A stretch of 64,000 bases of DNA from Desulfobacteraceae bacterium (GCA_014237395.1 JABZFP010000036.1:19223-83222), one strand, 5' to 3'. Numbered from the stretch's first letter, positions 16,578-25,530 are shown. The notes: generated by a model from the sequence alone, not told the origin. Made by a program: numbers and translations.

Positions 16578-17768
16578 TTAATCGGTCCCTTCGTCGGAAT
16601 AGAGAAGATACGGCCGTCGCAGGGAGCGAAAATCATTCAGTGCGTCCTGCCAGTCGTTTTCTATCGATTGCAATGGCTCCATCCGGCTGAGACGGTGGCG
16701 AAAATCGCGGCTGCCGAGAATGAGATCGATGGCGGGTTTTTCGAATTCATATTCGTAAGGATCTGATTTCCATTGGAAATCATCCTTATGATGATGCAAG
16801 ATGGCCTGCAGGAAGCTCAGTGACGTGCGATACGGCCGGTAAAGATCCGGGGCCGTCACATGGATCTGGAAGCCGCGGCAAGGCCGCCCGGCATGCTTGC
16901 CGGAGGTTGGCTCAAACACACACGGCCGCAGAATCGCCCCCGGCACCCGGGGCCCCCCGATAAATTCAAGAATCTTTTCCGGTTGCAAAAACGGCGCGCC
17001 AAAGATCTCAAAAGGGAATGCGGTGCCCCGTCCTTCGGAGATGTTGGTGCCTTCCCAGATCACCTGGCCGGGATAAACCACTGCGGTTGCGACGGTGGGC
17101 ATGTTGGGGGATGGTGCCACCCACGGCAGGCCGGTATCGGCGAACCACATGCTGCGGTGCCAGCCCTTCATGGGGATCACGTCCAGAGCCGCTGGGCTGC
17201 CGATCTGCGCGTTGAAAAACCGGGCGATTTCGCCAATGGTCATGGCATGGCGCATGGGCATGGGAAACCGTCCGACAAACGACGCCCATTCCGGTTCGAG
17301 GATATTTCCTTCCATGTCGCGGCCGTTGATCGGATTAGGCCGGTCCAGCACCAGGACCCGTGTTCCGCTTGCGGCGGCCGCCTCCAGACAATAGGACAGG
17401 GTATAGATAAAGGTATAGACCCGCGTACCGATATCCTGGAGGTCTACGAGCAGGACATCGATAGGCGCCAGCATCTGCGCTGTGGGGATCCGGGTCTCGC
17501 CATACAGGCTGTAGACCGGCATGCCGGTGGTCGTATCCGTGAGGTGGTCGGATTCGACCATGTTGTCCTGCTTTTCGGCATGAAATCCATGCTGGGGAGA
17601 ATAGAGGGCGCTGAGTTGGTCCGGAAAAGCCCGGACCAGTCGATCCCGGGCGTGGCCGTACTGAGAATCCACCGAGGCCGGATTGCATAATAACCCCAGC
17701 CGGGCGCCAGCGATCCATGGGTGGGGCTCTCTGGTCAACAACTCAAGCCCGGTCGTCACGGGTGGCAT
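16578..17768 (-). CDS. DUF1343 protein, exo-beta-N-acetylmuramidase NamZ family
   Basis: A 396-residue DUF1343 protein, recognised by SPQHGFHAEKQ, VYSLYGETRIPT, LLVDLQDIGTRVYTFIYTL and VLDRPNPINGR. The founding characterised member, NamZ of Bacillus subtilis, removes terminal MurNAc from peptidoglycan fragments. No signal peptide is visible with the ATG at 17768, which has AAAGGA ten bases upstream; an ATG at 17786 and a longer frame reach further but add no export signal. A cytoplasmic enzyme would act on imported muropeptides. The MurU-AmgK fusion at 11321-13066 would be the natural user of its product. The catalytic Glu/His set is not assigned here. Confidence 0.87.
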   Translation of the reverse strand: MPPVTTGLELLTREPHPWIAGARLGLLCNPASVDSQYGHARDRLVRAFPDQLSALYSPQHGFHAEKQDNMVESDHLTDTTTGMPVYSLYGETRIPTAQMLAPIDVLLVDLQDIGTRVYTFIYTLSYCLEAAAASGTRVLVLDRPNPINGRDMEGNILEPEWASFVGRFPMPMRHAMTIGEIARFFNAQIGSPAALDVIPMKGWHRSMWFADTGLPWVAPSPNMPTVATAVVYPGQVIWEGTNISEGRGTAFPFEIFGAPFLQPEKILEFIGGPRVPGAILRPCVFEPTSGKHAGRPCRGFQIHVTAPDLYRPYRTSLSFLQAILHHHKDDFQWKSDPYEYEFEKPAIDLILGSRDFRHRLSRMEPLQSIENDWQDALNDFRSLRRPYLLYSDEGTD

Positions 17769-17958
17769 GGGGTACCGTCCTTTCATGGCGTTCTGCGGTC
17801 CATAATCGCAGCGCTCACAATAACGGACCTGTCCGTATTTTACAATATGCGGTCCGGCCAATCTGTCTGCCTGGCAGGGGACGACCGGCAGTGAAGATCA
17901 AGATGCCATTGAGATTGCTTGTTGGGTGTGATTTGCCGGCTCGCGGGCTGTAAGCGGC

Positions 17959-17987
17959 TTGACAATTTGAGGAATACCCAATACACA
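17959..17987 (+). promoter_or_regulatory. Possible sigma-70 promoter of the P-loop ATPase and oxidoreductase unit
   Basis: A perfect TTGACA (17959-17964) is followed after 17 bases by TACACA (17982-17987), which matches the -10 consensus in only three positions. It lies about 60 bases before the likely start at 18048 and points into the unit, in the divergent gap behind the NamZ gene. Confidence 0.4.
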
Positions 17988-18047
17988 GCACATTTGTTTA
18001 AAATCGCCAGGCAGGCCGGACGGTTTTGGCGGTTTCATCCCGGGAAG

Positions 18048-18812
18048 ATGATGGATTCGGACATGCGAGCCCCGTTGGCTATTCAACTCCAAGGCATTGT
18101 CGTAATTGTCGGCAATTACGGCAGTGGCAAGACGGAAGTCGCCATCAACCTGGCGCTGGCTTGCCGGCGGGCGGAGGCCCATGTCAGGGTGATCGACCTG
18201 GATCTCGTGAATCCCTATTTTCGGACCCGGGAAGCCCGCTATCTGCTGAAAGCGCATGATATCGAACTGATCCTGCCGCCAGCTCCCTACCTGCATGCCG
18301 ACCTGCCGGTACTGAGTCCGGCGGTATCAGGCGCCATTCGCAGCCCCGGTCCCTTGACCATCCTGGATGTGGGCGGTGACGATGTTGGCGCCACGGTGTT
18401 GGCGTCCCTCGCGGATGCTTTTCGGGGGCACACGATTGACATGCTGCAGGTCGTCAACCCCAATCGCCCGAACACGGATTCGGTGGCGGGGTGCCAGGCC
18501 ATGCGGATCGAGATCGAAACGGCGGCTCAACTGGCCGTGACGGGCTGGATCGGAAATGCCCATCTGATGGAGGAAACCTCGCCGGATACGATTGTGGCGG
18601 GTTATGGCTTTGCATCCGAACTAAGCCGGGCCAGCGGGCTGCCGCTCTCATTCATTACGGCACCCATGGCACTGGTCGGTTCGCTGGGCGATGAAGCGTT
18701 TGACTGCCCGGTTCTACCGATTCAACGACAACTCGTACCGCCCTGGCTGCTGGCAGAAAAAATTACGGTACCGGATTCAAGGACGCCCGGCGGGGCAACC
18801 GATATAGGGTAA
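18048..18812 (+). CDS. CobQ/MinD-type P-loop ATPase linked to a 2-oxoacid oxidoreductase
   Basis: About 254 residues with a deviant Walker A near the N-terminus (VVIVGNYGSGKTEVAIN), the ParA/MinD/CobQ-like VIDLDLVNPYF switch region and TILDVGGDDVG as the Walker B or switch II equivalent. This is the SIMIBI-type P-loop fold used by cluster carriers, MinD and cobyrinic-acid amidases; none of the amidation domains is present. It lies 12 bases before a ferredoxin gene and is evidently cotranscribed with the oxidoreductase subunits. A role in assembling, loading or regulating that enzyme is an inference. Start choice among ATGs at 18048, 18051 and 18063 is uncertain; an upstream TTG frame reaches back to 17919. 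Confidence 0.75.
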   Translation: MMDSDMRAPLAIQLQGIVVIVGNYGSGKTEVAINLALACRRAEAHVRVIDLDLVNPYFRTREARYLLKAHDIELILPPAPYLHADLPVLSPAVSGAIRSPGPLTILDVGGDDVGATVLASLADAFRGHTIDMLQVVNPNRPNTDSVAGCQAMRIEIETAAQLAVTGWIGNAHLMEETSPDTIVAGYGFASELSRASGLPLSFITAPMALVGSLGDEAFDCPVLPIQRQLVPPWLLAEKITVPDSRTPGGATDIG

Positions 18813-18824
18813 GGAGTTTATGGA

Positions 18825-19055
18825 ATGGCCTATCGACATCAAATTGACAGTGAAAAATGCAAAGGGTGCGGCCTGTGTGTGGCGGTCTGTCCCAAGCAGG
18901 TGTTGGAACTGAAAAAAGAACTCAACGCCAAGGGGTATTTCCCCGCTTATCAGGCGCGTCCGGACGATTGTATTCATTGCGCGATCTGCTGTGTCATGTG
19001 TCCGGATGTCGCCATTTCAATCGTGGAAACCGCGGACGATACCGCCGCTAGCTGA
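18825..19055 (+). CDS. 2 x [4Fe-4S] ferredoxin subunit (delta) of 2-oxoacid:ferredoxin oxidoreductase
   Basis: A 76-residue ferredoxin with two CxxCxxCxxxCP motifs, CKGCGLCVAVCP (residues 12-23) and CIHCAICCVMCP (residues 46-57), which bind two 4Fe-4S clusters. It passes electrons between the TPP subunit and external ferredoxin. An AAGGAG site precedes the ATG. It is the first enzyme subunit gene, giving the delta-alpha-beta-gamma order seen in Kor/Vor-type oxidoreductases of anaerobes. Confidence 0.92.
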   Translation: MAYRHQIDSEKCKGCGLCVAVCPKQVLELKKELNAKGYFPAYQARPDDCIHCAICCVMCPDVAISIVETADDTAAS

Positions 19056-19070
19056 TGATCAGGAGGAAAG

Positions 19071-20144
19071 ATGGGCAAAGTTCTCATGAAAGGCAACGAA
19101 GCCATCGGTGAAGCCGCCATCCGTGCAGGGTGCCTGAATTACTTCGCCTACCCGATTACGCCCCAGTCTGAAGTGGCCGAATATCTTGCCCGCCGAATGC
19201 CGGAGGTCGGGGGTGTTTTTTTGCAGGGCGAGAGCGAAGTCGCTGTCGGGTATATGATTTTTGGTGCGGCCGGATGTGGCGCGCGGGTTTTTACCACGTC
19301 CTCGAGCCCGGGCATCAGTTTGATGAGTGAGGCTTTGAGTTACATTACCTGTGCCCAGTGTCCGGCCGTGTTTGTCAATATCATGCGGGGGGGGCCCGGG
19401 CTGGGGGGCATCCTACCCTCCCAGGGCGACTATTTTCAGGCCACCAAAGGCGGTGGGCACGGAGATTATCGTCTCTTGGTCATGGCGCCGGCGAGTGTGC
19501 AGGAAGCCGTTGAAATGGTTATGGCGGCCTTTCCCCTCGCGGAAAAATACCGTAACCCCGTCATGATTCTGGGAGACGGGCTGATCGGCCAGATGATGGA
19601 GCCCGTAGCGTTTCCGGAAGACCTGCTTTCGGAACCCGCCAATAAGGACGATTGGGCGACCACCGGCATCGGCAACCGTTCCGGCGATACACCCAACGTG
19701 GTCAAATCGCTCTTTCTAGATCCGGTGCAGCTCAACAACCACAACCTGCTGTTGAAGGCCAAATATGACCGCATGCGACGGGATGAGGTGCGCTATGAAG
19801 CCTACAATATGGATGGAGATTACCGCGTCCTGATCGTCAGCTATGGCACCATGAGTCGTGTCTGCCGGACCGCCATCGATTCTTTGAAGGAAGAGGGCTT
19901 GGAAGTTGCCATGATTCGTCCTCAGACGCTCTTTCCTTTTCCGGAAAAGGCCATTCGGGAAGCGGCCGGTAAAGAAGGGTGCCGTTTGGCGGTCAGTATC
20001 GAGATGAGCATGGGTCAGATGGTGGAAGATGTCGAACGCAGCATCCAGGGGCGCTGTCCCGTGGAATGGTATGGCAAATGCGGCGGTGAGGTGCCGACGC
20101 CGGAAGAAATCGTTGATGTTGTCCGTAGCATGTTGCAAAAGTGA
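19071..20144 (+). CDS. vorB: 2-oxoacid:ferredoxin oxidoreductase alpha subunit (VorB/KorA type)
   Basis: A 357-residue alpha subunit with the N-terminal pyrimidine-binding domain (AYPITPQSEVAEYLARRMPE, then LQGESEVAVGYMIFGAAGCGAR) and a C-terminal transketolase-like domain II (VLIVSYGTMSRVCRTAIDSL, VAMIRPQTLFPFP). With beta it binds thiamine diphosphate and decarboxylates a 2-oxoacid to the acyl-CoA. Its short length and sequence look like proteins annotated VorB (3-methyl-2-oxobutanoate), but 2-oxoglutarate enzymes of the Kor type are close relatives and sequence alone does not settle the substrate. AGGAGG precedes the ATG. It follows the ferredoxin gene by 15 bases. Confidence 0.88.
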   Translation: MGKVLMKGNEAIGEAAIRAGCLNYFAYPITPQSEVAEYLARRMPEVGGVFLQGESEVAVGYMIFGAAGCGARVFTTSSSPGISLMSEALSYITCAQCPAVFVNIMRGGPGLGGILPSQGDYFQATKGGGHGDYRLLVMAPASVQEAVEMVMAAFPLAEKYRNPVMILGDGLIGQMMEPVAFPEDLLSEPANKDDWATTGIGNRSGDTPNVVKSLFLDPVQLNNHNLLLKAKYDRMRRDEVRYEAYNMDGDYRVLIVSYGTMSRVCRTAIDSLKEEGLEVAMIRPQTLFPFPEKAIREAAGKEGCRLAVSIEMSMGQMVEDVERSIQGRCPVEWYGKCGGEVPTPEEIVDVVRSMLQK

Positions 20145-20202
20145 CATCGGCCGAGGGATGACGTCTGAGAAATAGGGAATTGCGGATCGAGGAGTCCTTA
20201 CC

Positions 20203-20955
20203 ATGGGAAAAACGTTCACGCGGCCGGAAGCGCTAAAAGACCAACACACCCACTATTGCCCCGGCTGTACACATGGGGTGATCCATCGACTGGTGGCGGA
20301 AGTCATCGATGAGCTGGGCATCCGCGGGCGAACGGTTGGCATTGCACCCGTGGGGTGTGCCGTTCTGGCCTATAATTATTTCAATGTCGATTTTCAGGAA
20401 GCGGCCCATGGACGGGCCCCGGCGATGGCCACCGGCATCAAACGGGTGCGTCCCGATTTGATGGTCTTCACCTATCAGGGTGATGGTGATCTGGCCAGCA
20501 TCGGGATGGGCGAGATCATCCATGCGGCCAACCGGGGAGAGAAGTTTACCACGATTTTCGTAAACAATGCCGTATATGGCATGACCGGCGGACAAATGGC
20601 CCCGACCACCATGCCGGATCAACGGACCACCACCTCGCCCTTCGGGCGGGATGTCCAGGATGTGGGAATGCCGGTCAAAATGGCCGAACTGCTGGCCGCC
20701 CTTCAGACCCCCGCCTATATCACCCGGCAATCCGTGATCAAACCAAAGTATATCAACCGGGCCAAAAAAGCGATCCATAAGGCATTTTCCTACCAGATGG
20801 AGGGCCGCTGCTTCAGTTTTGTCGAAGTGGTCAGCACGTGCCCGACGAACTGGGGCATGACACCGCTGGATGCCATTGAGTGGACGGAAAACACGCTGCT
20901 TTCCTACTACCAGCTGGGGGACTATAAAACACCCGAACCGCGCGAGGAGGCGTAA
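20203..20955 (+). CDS. 2-oxoacid:ferredoxin oxidoreductase beta subunit, thiamine diphosphate-binding
   Basis: A 250-residue TPP-binding beta subunit. The CPGCTHGVIHRLV motif near the N-terminus provides cluster or cofactor contacts, and GDGDLASIGMGEIIHAANRGEK followed by NNAVYGMTGGQ is the thiamine diphosphate/Mg motif (GDG...NN). The length fits Kor/Vor beta subunits, which lack the long C-terminal extension of pyruvate enzymes. The stop overlaps the gamma start (TAATG), so the two are coupled. A gap of 58 bases separates it from alpha. Confidence 0.9.
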   Translation: MGKTFTRPEALKDQHTHYCPGCTHGVIHRLVAEVIDELGIRGRTVGIAPVGCAVLAYNYFNVDFQEAAHGRAPAMATGIKRVRPDLMVFTYQGDGDLASIGMGEIIHAANRGEKFTTIFVNNAVYGMTGGQMAPTTMPDQRTTTSPFGRDVQDVGMPVKMAELLAALQTPAYITRQSVIKPKYINRAKKAIHKAFSYQMEGRCFSFVEVVSTCPTNWGMTPLDAIEWTENTLLSYYQLGDYKTPEPREEA

Positions 20956-21494
20956 TGCAAAGCGAAGTCATGTTTGCCGGATTCGGCGGCCAGGGAATAC
21001 TGCTGAGCGCAAAAATTCTCGCTTATACCGCCATGGAGGCCGGCTACGAAGTGGTCTGGATTCCATCCTACGGGCCGGAAATGCGTGGGGGGACCGCCTA
21101 TTGCATGGTCATCATGGGGGATCGCCCGATCGGCTCTCCGATTGTTAAAAATCCGTTGCATCTGGTCGCCATGAACCGGCCGTCGCTGGAAAAATTTGCA
21201 CCGGTGGTCAAGCCCGGTGGCGTGGTGCTGATCAACAGCTCGCTGATTCCGATTCGTTCAGGACGGGATGACGTGGATGAAATCGCCATTCCGGTGAATG
21301 AAATCGCCATCGAAGCCGGCAGTGTGCGGTCGGCCAATATCGTGGCGTTAGCGGCCTTTGTCGCGCGGAGCGGGATATTGCCGGTCGACGATCTCCGGGA
21401 GTCCGTCAAAAAGGAGTTTGCCCGCAAAGCGAAATTGATTCCTTTGAATATGGATGCCATTGACCGTGGTGTCCAGGCCGCTGAAGCTGGTTAG
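20955..21494 (+). CDS. 2-oxoacid:ferredoxin oxidoreductase gamma subunit
   Basis: A 179-residue gamma subunit with the family N-terminus VMFAGFGGQGILLSAKILAY and SYGPEMRGGTAYCMVIMGD, then IGSPIVKNPLHLVAMN. It contributes the CoA-binding domain in this enzyme class. It completes the delta-alpha-beta-gamma set and is the last gene of the unit; a 169-base gap separates it from hisC. The complete set indicates a working enzyme for 2-oxoacid oxidation or reductive carboxylation, typical of strictly anaerobic sulfate reducers. Confidence 0.9.
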   Translation: MQSEVMFAGFGGQGILLSAKILAYTAMEAGYEVVWIPSYGPEMRGGTAYCMVIMGDRPIGSPIVKNPLHLVAMNRPSLEKFAPVVKPGGVVLINSSLIPIRSGRDDVDEIAIPVNEIAIEAGSVRSANIVALAAFVARSGILPVDDLRESVKKEFARKAKLIPLNMDAIDRGVQAAEAG

Positions 21495-21663
21495 AAACGA
21501 CCGCAAGCGTGCATGACCGCCCCTTAACATGCTGAACGCGCTTTTTGATGCCACGAAATGCGATTGTATTTCTCCGGTTTGAAAAGCGCGTTTGTCTTCA
21601 TGGGCAACCGGATCTCGCTTTTCAGATGATACCCCTTATCCGCTCAAGCAAAGAAGGCCCATC

Positions 21664-22755
21664 ATGTCCATTCGCGTGCCGGAAAACATTCTGGAAATAA
21701 AGCCCTACGTACCGGGTAAACCCATTGAGGAACTGGAGCGTGAACTGGGTATCGCCCAGTCCATCAAGCTGGCCTCCAACGAAAACCCGCTGGGGGCTTC
21801 CCCCATGGCGCTGACGGCGCTCAGAAACGCCATCGGTAATCTCCATCGTTATCCCGACGGATCGGGCCACGCCTTCATCCGGGACCTGGCGGACCATCTG
21901 GAATGCCCGCCGGGCGCGATTGTCATGGGCAACGGATCCGACGATATTATCGCCTTGCTGGCGAACACCCTGTTGCGTCCGGGCGAGCGGGCGGTGATGC
22001 CGCAGCCGTCTTTTCTGATGTACGAGATTGCCGTACGCGCGGTCGGGGCTGAGCCGGTTTTTGTACCGCTGCAGTCCCTTGCGATCGATCTGGACGGCAT
22101 GCGGCGTGCTGTGGATCAAAAAACCCGTCTGGTATTTTTATGCAATCCCAACAATCCCACGGGGACGGTCATTAGCGGTGATGATTTCGATCGTTTTTTG
22201 GCCGCCTTGCCATTGGACGTGGTGGTTGTGGTGGACGAAGCCTATATTGAGTTCGTTCGTGATGCCAGCTGTCTGCAAAGCAAGGCCTATTGGGGGGGCG
22301 GACGTTCCATTGTTACCTTGCGAACGTTCTCTAAACTATATGGGCTGGCCGGCCTGCGGGTGGGGTATGGCGTCATGCCGGAAGAACTGGCCGGATATTT
22401 GAACCGGATCCGACAGCCTTTCAATGTCAATTCACTGGCCCAAGTCGCGGCCCGGGCCGCTCTGCAGGATCACGCATTTGTGGAACGGACGCTTCACGTC
22501 GTACACGATGGGTTGACGTTTCTGTTCGGGGCCCTGACCGATATGGGGATTCGATATTTTCCGACGCAGTCGAATTTTTTCCTGATCGATGTGGCCTGCG
22601 ATGCGGAAGCCGTTTTCCAGGCCATGCTACGACTCGGCGTCATCGTGCGCTCAATGAAGGGTTACGGCTATCCCGACTATATAAGGGTCAATGTGGGGAC
22701 GCCGGAAGAAAACCAGCGTTTCATCGAAGCGCTTAAGGAGGTCCTGGGACGATAA
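21664..22755 (+). CDS. hisC: Histidinol-phosphate aminotransferase
   Basis: A 363-residue class I/II aminotransferase. Visible features are ASNENPLGASP near the N-terminus, NGSDDIIALLANTLL, NPNNPTGT, the VVVDEAYIEF Asp/Tyr cofactor contacts and the PLP-lysine in TFSKLYGLAGLRVGYG. This pattern matches HisC rather than other class I enzymes. It makes histidinol phosphate in histidine synthesis and may also act on aromatic amino acids. The ATG at 21664 fits family N-termini (MSIRVPENILEIKPY); an in-frame start at 21592 exists but lacks support. It begins the hisC-cmk-rpsA-sppA run. Confidence 0.92.
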   Translation: MSIRVPENILEIKPYVPGKPIEELERELGIAQSIKLASNENPLGASPMALTALRNAIGNLHRYPDGSGHAFIRDLADHLECPPGAIVMGNGSDDIIALLANTLLRPGERAVMPQPSFLMYEIAVRAVGAEPVFVPLQSLAIDLDGMRRAVDQKTRLVFLCNPNNPTGTVISGDDFDRFLAALPLDVVVVVDEAYIEFVRDASCLQSKAYWGGGRSIVTLRTFSKLYGLAGLRVGYGVMPEELAGYLNRIRQPFNVNSLAQVAARAALQDHAFVERTLHVVHDGLTFLFGALTDMGIRYFPTQSNFFLIDVACDAEAVFQAMLRLGVIVRSMKGYGYPDYIRVNVGTPEENQRFIEALKEVLGR

Positions 22756-22822
22756 CCGGCGTATCGTGCCATTATCGACGAGAGGCCGCGACAGGCGAAC
22801 CGCTATAGCAGGGAGCGAAACG

Positions 22823-23515
22823 ATGGTTATCACGATCGATGGACCGGCTGGCGCCGGCAAGACCACGGTCAGCCGCGGATTGGCGGATCGACTGGGCTAT
22901 CGCTACATCGATACCGGTGCGTTGTATCGCGGCGTGGCTTTGGCCGCCAGAAAAAAAAGGATTGCCACAGACGACGATATCGGTTTGGAAGCGCTCTGCC
23001 GCGATCTGCGTCTGCGGTTCATCCGAAACGCGGATGGATGTCGCCTATACGATGGTGATGACGATATTGAAGACCAGATTCGAACACCGGAAATGTCCAT
23101 GCTGGCCTCGGCCATTTCGGCCCGTTCCGTCGTGCGACGTTTTTTGCTCGACGTGCAGCGGCAGTTCGGTCGTGAGAAGGGCGCCGTATTTGAGGGGCGA
23201 GACATGGGTACCGTCGTTTTTCCAGACGCCGACCTGAAATTTTTTCTCGAGGCGCCTCTGGAAGTGCGGGCCCGACGGCGGCATCGCGAGCTCAACGGCC
23301 GTTCTGACCAGAGCTTGGATGGCGTATTGAAAGATATGCAGCGGCGCGATCATAACGATCAAACCCGGGTGCTGGCCCCGCTGAAGCCGGCGGCGGATGC
23401 CGTTGTCATCAATTCCGAAAACCTTACAGCGGATGCGGTCGTGGAACGTATGATGATGGAAATCAAGATGTTGGAAGCAAAATTGCGGAACCATGGATCA
23501 ACGGAAGGATCATAA
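22823..23515 (+). CDS. cmk: Cytidylate kinase
   Basis: A 230-residue kinase that phosphorylates CMP and dCMP. The P-loop IDGPAGAGKTTVSRGLADRL begins at residue 5, followed by YIDTGALYRGVAL, the FEGRDMGTVVFPDADLKFFL motif and the arginine-rich lid RARRRHRELNGR. The ATG at 22823 follows AGGGAG by eight bases; a longer frame begins inside hisC but the P-loop position favours this start. The length is typical. cmk immediately upstream of rpsA is a widespread arrangement. Confidence 0.95.
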   Translation: MVITIDGPAGAGKTTVSRGLADRLGYRYIDTGALYRGVALAARKKRIATDDDIGLEALCRDLRLRFIRNADGCRLYDGDDDIEDQIRTPEMSMLASAISARSVVRRFLLDVQRQFGREKGAVFEGRDMGTVVFPDADLKFFLEAPLEVRARRRHRELNGRSDQSLDGVLKDMQRRDHNDQTRVLAPLKPAADAVVINSENLTADAVVERMMMEIKMLEAKLRNHGSTEGS

Positions 23516-23565
23516 ATTTGATATTGTAATTATAAATCATACCTGATAAAGAGCTTTGGTTATGC

Positions 23566-23581
23566 CAACCGGAATCGGTTG
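23566..23581 (+). promoter_or_regulatory. Hairpin in the rpsA leader
   Basis: CAACCG (23566-23571) and CGGTTG (23576-23581) form a perfect six-base stem around GAAT, 38 bases upstream of the rpsA ATG, followed by an A tract. The AT-rich stretch before it (23518-23550) could hold a separate rpsA promoter. E. coli S1 controls its own translation through leader hairpins; a similar role here is only a suggestion. Confidence 0.35.
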
Positions 23582-23619
23582 TTGCAAAAAAAATCGGCTA
23601 AGGGGGATATCATTCTTAC

Positions 23620-25473
23620 ATGGAAAATTTAGTGGATAACAACGAAAACGAAGACATCAGTGCAACCGGCACCACCAATGATCAGGTCATGAACGATCAG
23701 GAATCGGCGGAAAGCGAGAGCATGGAAGACCTCATGAATCTCTATGAGGAGAGTTTCAAGCGGTTCGCAGAAGGCGAGGTCGTCACGGGACGCATCATTT
23801 CGGTCGACAAGGATCATGTGCTGGTGGACATCGGTTACAAATCCGAAGGCCAGATCCGGATTCATGAATTCCGAGACGAGACCGGTACGATTAAAGCCGA
23901 AATCGGTGACGAAGTTGAAGTCATGGTCGAATGGTGGGACGACGAGGAAGAACGTGTTGTTCTTTCCAAGGAAAAAGCGGCCAGCGTAAAAGTCTGGGAA
24001 GAAATCAAGCGGGTGTTCGACGCTGACGAAACCATCGACGGGACGATTCAGTCGCGGGTCAAGGGTGGCTTCTCGGTGGATATCGGGGTTCAGGCCTTTT
24101 TGCCGGGCTCTCAGGCGGATCTGCGGCCAATTCGCAACCTTGATGATCTGGTGGGAAAAACCTTTGCGTTCAAGATTTTGAAGTACAACCGTAAACGCAG
24201 CAATATCGTGCTGTCCCGCCGGGTGCTGCTGGAAACTGAACGTGAAGCCAAACGTGCCGCCACCCTGGCATCGATTCATGAAGACAAGGTCGTTCCCGGT
24301 ACCGTAAAAAACATCACCGAATATGGTGTTTTTGTGGACCTGGGCGGTGTAGACGGCCTGTTGCATATTACGGATATTTCCTGGGGGCGGGTGAAGCATC
24401 CCTCGGAACTGTTCGCCATCGGGGATGAGATAACCGTCAAGATCCTCAATCTCGATCTTGAAAAGGAGCGAGTCTCCCTCGGTATGAAGCAACTCTCCGA
24501 AGATCCCTGGACTCATGCTTCCGAACGCTATCCGGTGGGCACTCAGGTGACCGGTCGGGTGGTCAGCCTGACGGATTACGGTGCCTTTGTCGAACTGGAA
24601 GAAGGCATTGAAGGCCTGATTCATGTCTCGGAAATGTCCTGGACCCGCAAGGTCCGCCATCCCTCCAAAGTCGTATCGGTGGGTGAAGAGGTCGACGCGG
24701 TGGTGTTGGACATCAAACCGGACAGCCGGCGCATTTCCCTGGGGATGAAACAGGTCAAACCCAATCCCTGGGATATCATTGCGGAAAAGTACCCCGTGGG
24801 AACCACCATCGAGGGTAAGATTAAGAACATCACGGATTTCGGTCTGTTCATCGGCATCGATGAAGGGATCGACGGCTTGGTCCACATCTCGGACATCTCC
24901 TGGACCAAGCGGATCAAACATCCATCCGAGGTCTACAAGAAGGGCGACGTGCTGCAAGCCATCGTGCTGGACATCGAGAAAAACAACGAACGCTTTTCCC
25001 TTGGTGTCAAACAGCTCCAGCAAGATCCTTGGAAAACCGTGGCCGAACGCTATGAAGTCGGCAAGGAAATTACCGGCACGATCACGAACCTGACTGACTT
25101 TGGCGTTTTTATCGAACTCGAGGAAGGCATCGAGGGGCTGGTTCATGTTTCCGAAATCAGCAAAGAGAAAATCAAGACGCCGGTCGGTATGTACAATATC
25201 GGTGATGTCATCACGGCCAAAGTGATGAACATCAACAGTGACGAACGACGGATCGGGCTGTCGATCAAGCGCTTGGAAATGGAGGATGAACAATCCATTC
25301 TGAGCGAATATGTGAACAGCATGAAGCCGGCGACATCCAGTTTTGGCGAAATTCTGCGTGAAAACCTCCAGGAGAAATTTAACGAGGTTGATCAGGATCA
25401 GAGCCAGGACCAGGACGAGCAGGACCAGGACGAGCAGGACCAGGACGAGCAGGACCAAAGCGACAATAAATAA
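23620..25473 (+). CDS. rpsA: 30S ribosomal protein S1
   Basis: A 617-residue S1 with six S1 OB-fold repeats starting near residues 51, 136, 223, 306, 393 and 481. Repeats 3 to 6 show the strong pattern of GxVxxITxYGVFVDL, GLLHITDISW and VKHPSE. Repeats 1 and 2 are the divergent ribosome-binding pair. S1 brings mRNA to the 30S subunit. The N-terminus has an acidic extension of about 40 residues (NNENEDISATG onward). The C-terminus ends in a low-complexity Asp/Gln/Glu tail encoded by tandem 15-base repeats. The ATG follows AAGGGGG. The gene lies 104 bases after cmk and is closed by a terminator. Confidence 0.97.
   Translation: MENLVDNNENEDISATGTTNDQVMNDQESAESESMEDLMNLYEESFKRFAEGEVVTGRIISVDKDHVLVDIGYKSEGQIRIHEFRDETGTIKAEIGDEVEVMVEWWDDEEERVVLSKEKAASVKVWEEIKRVFDADETIDGTIQSRVKGGFSVDIGVQAFLPGSQADLRPIRNLDDLVGKTFAFKILKYNRKRSNIVLSRRVLLETEREAKRAATLASIHEDKVVPGTVKNITEYGVFVDLGGVDGLLHITDISWGRVKHPSELFAIGDEITVKILNLDLEKERVSLGMKQLSEDPWTHASERYPVGTQVTGRVVSLTDYGAFVELEEGIEGLIHVSEMSWTRKVRHPSKVVSVGEEVDAVVLDIKPDSRRISLGMKQVKPNPWDIIAEKYPVGTTIEGKIKNITDFGLFIGIDEGIDGLVHISDISWTKRIKHPSEVYKKGDVLQAIVLDIEKNNERFSLGVKQLQQDPWKTVAERYEVGKEITGTITNLTDFGVFIELEEGIEGLVHVSEISKEKIKTPVGMYNIGDVITAKVMNINSDERRIGLSIKRLEMEDEQSILSEYVNSMKPATSSFGEILRENLQEKFNEVDQDQSQDQDEQDQDEQDQDEQDQSDNK
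25411..25455 (+). repeat. Three tandem 15-base repeats in the rpsA 3' end
   Basis: The unit CAGGACGAGCAGGAC occurs three times without a mismatch at 25411-25425, 25426-25440 and 25441-25455, with a degenerate copy just upstream. It encodes QDEQD repeats in the S1 tail. The repeat length is a multiple of three, so copy-number change by slippage would lengthen or shorten the tail without a frameshift. Confidence 0.95.
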
Positions 25474-25481
25474 ATCAGACG

Positions 25482-25530
25482 CCGGGTGCCTGGGGTGTGA
25501 ATGCCCCTGGCACCCGGTGGTTTTCCCCTT
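25482..25530 (+). terminator. Intrinsic terminator after rpsA
   Basis: CCGGGTGCCTGGGG (25482-25495) pairs with CCCCTGGCACCCGG (25504-25517) with a single T-T mismatch around an eight-base loop, followed by GGTTTTCCCCTTTTTG. It lies directly after the rpsA stop. Some readthrough into sppA is possible because sppA begins only 48 bases further on. Confidence 0.85.
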
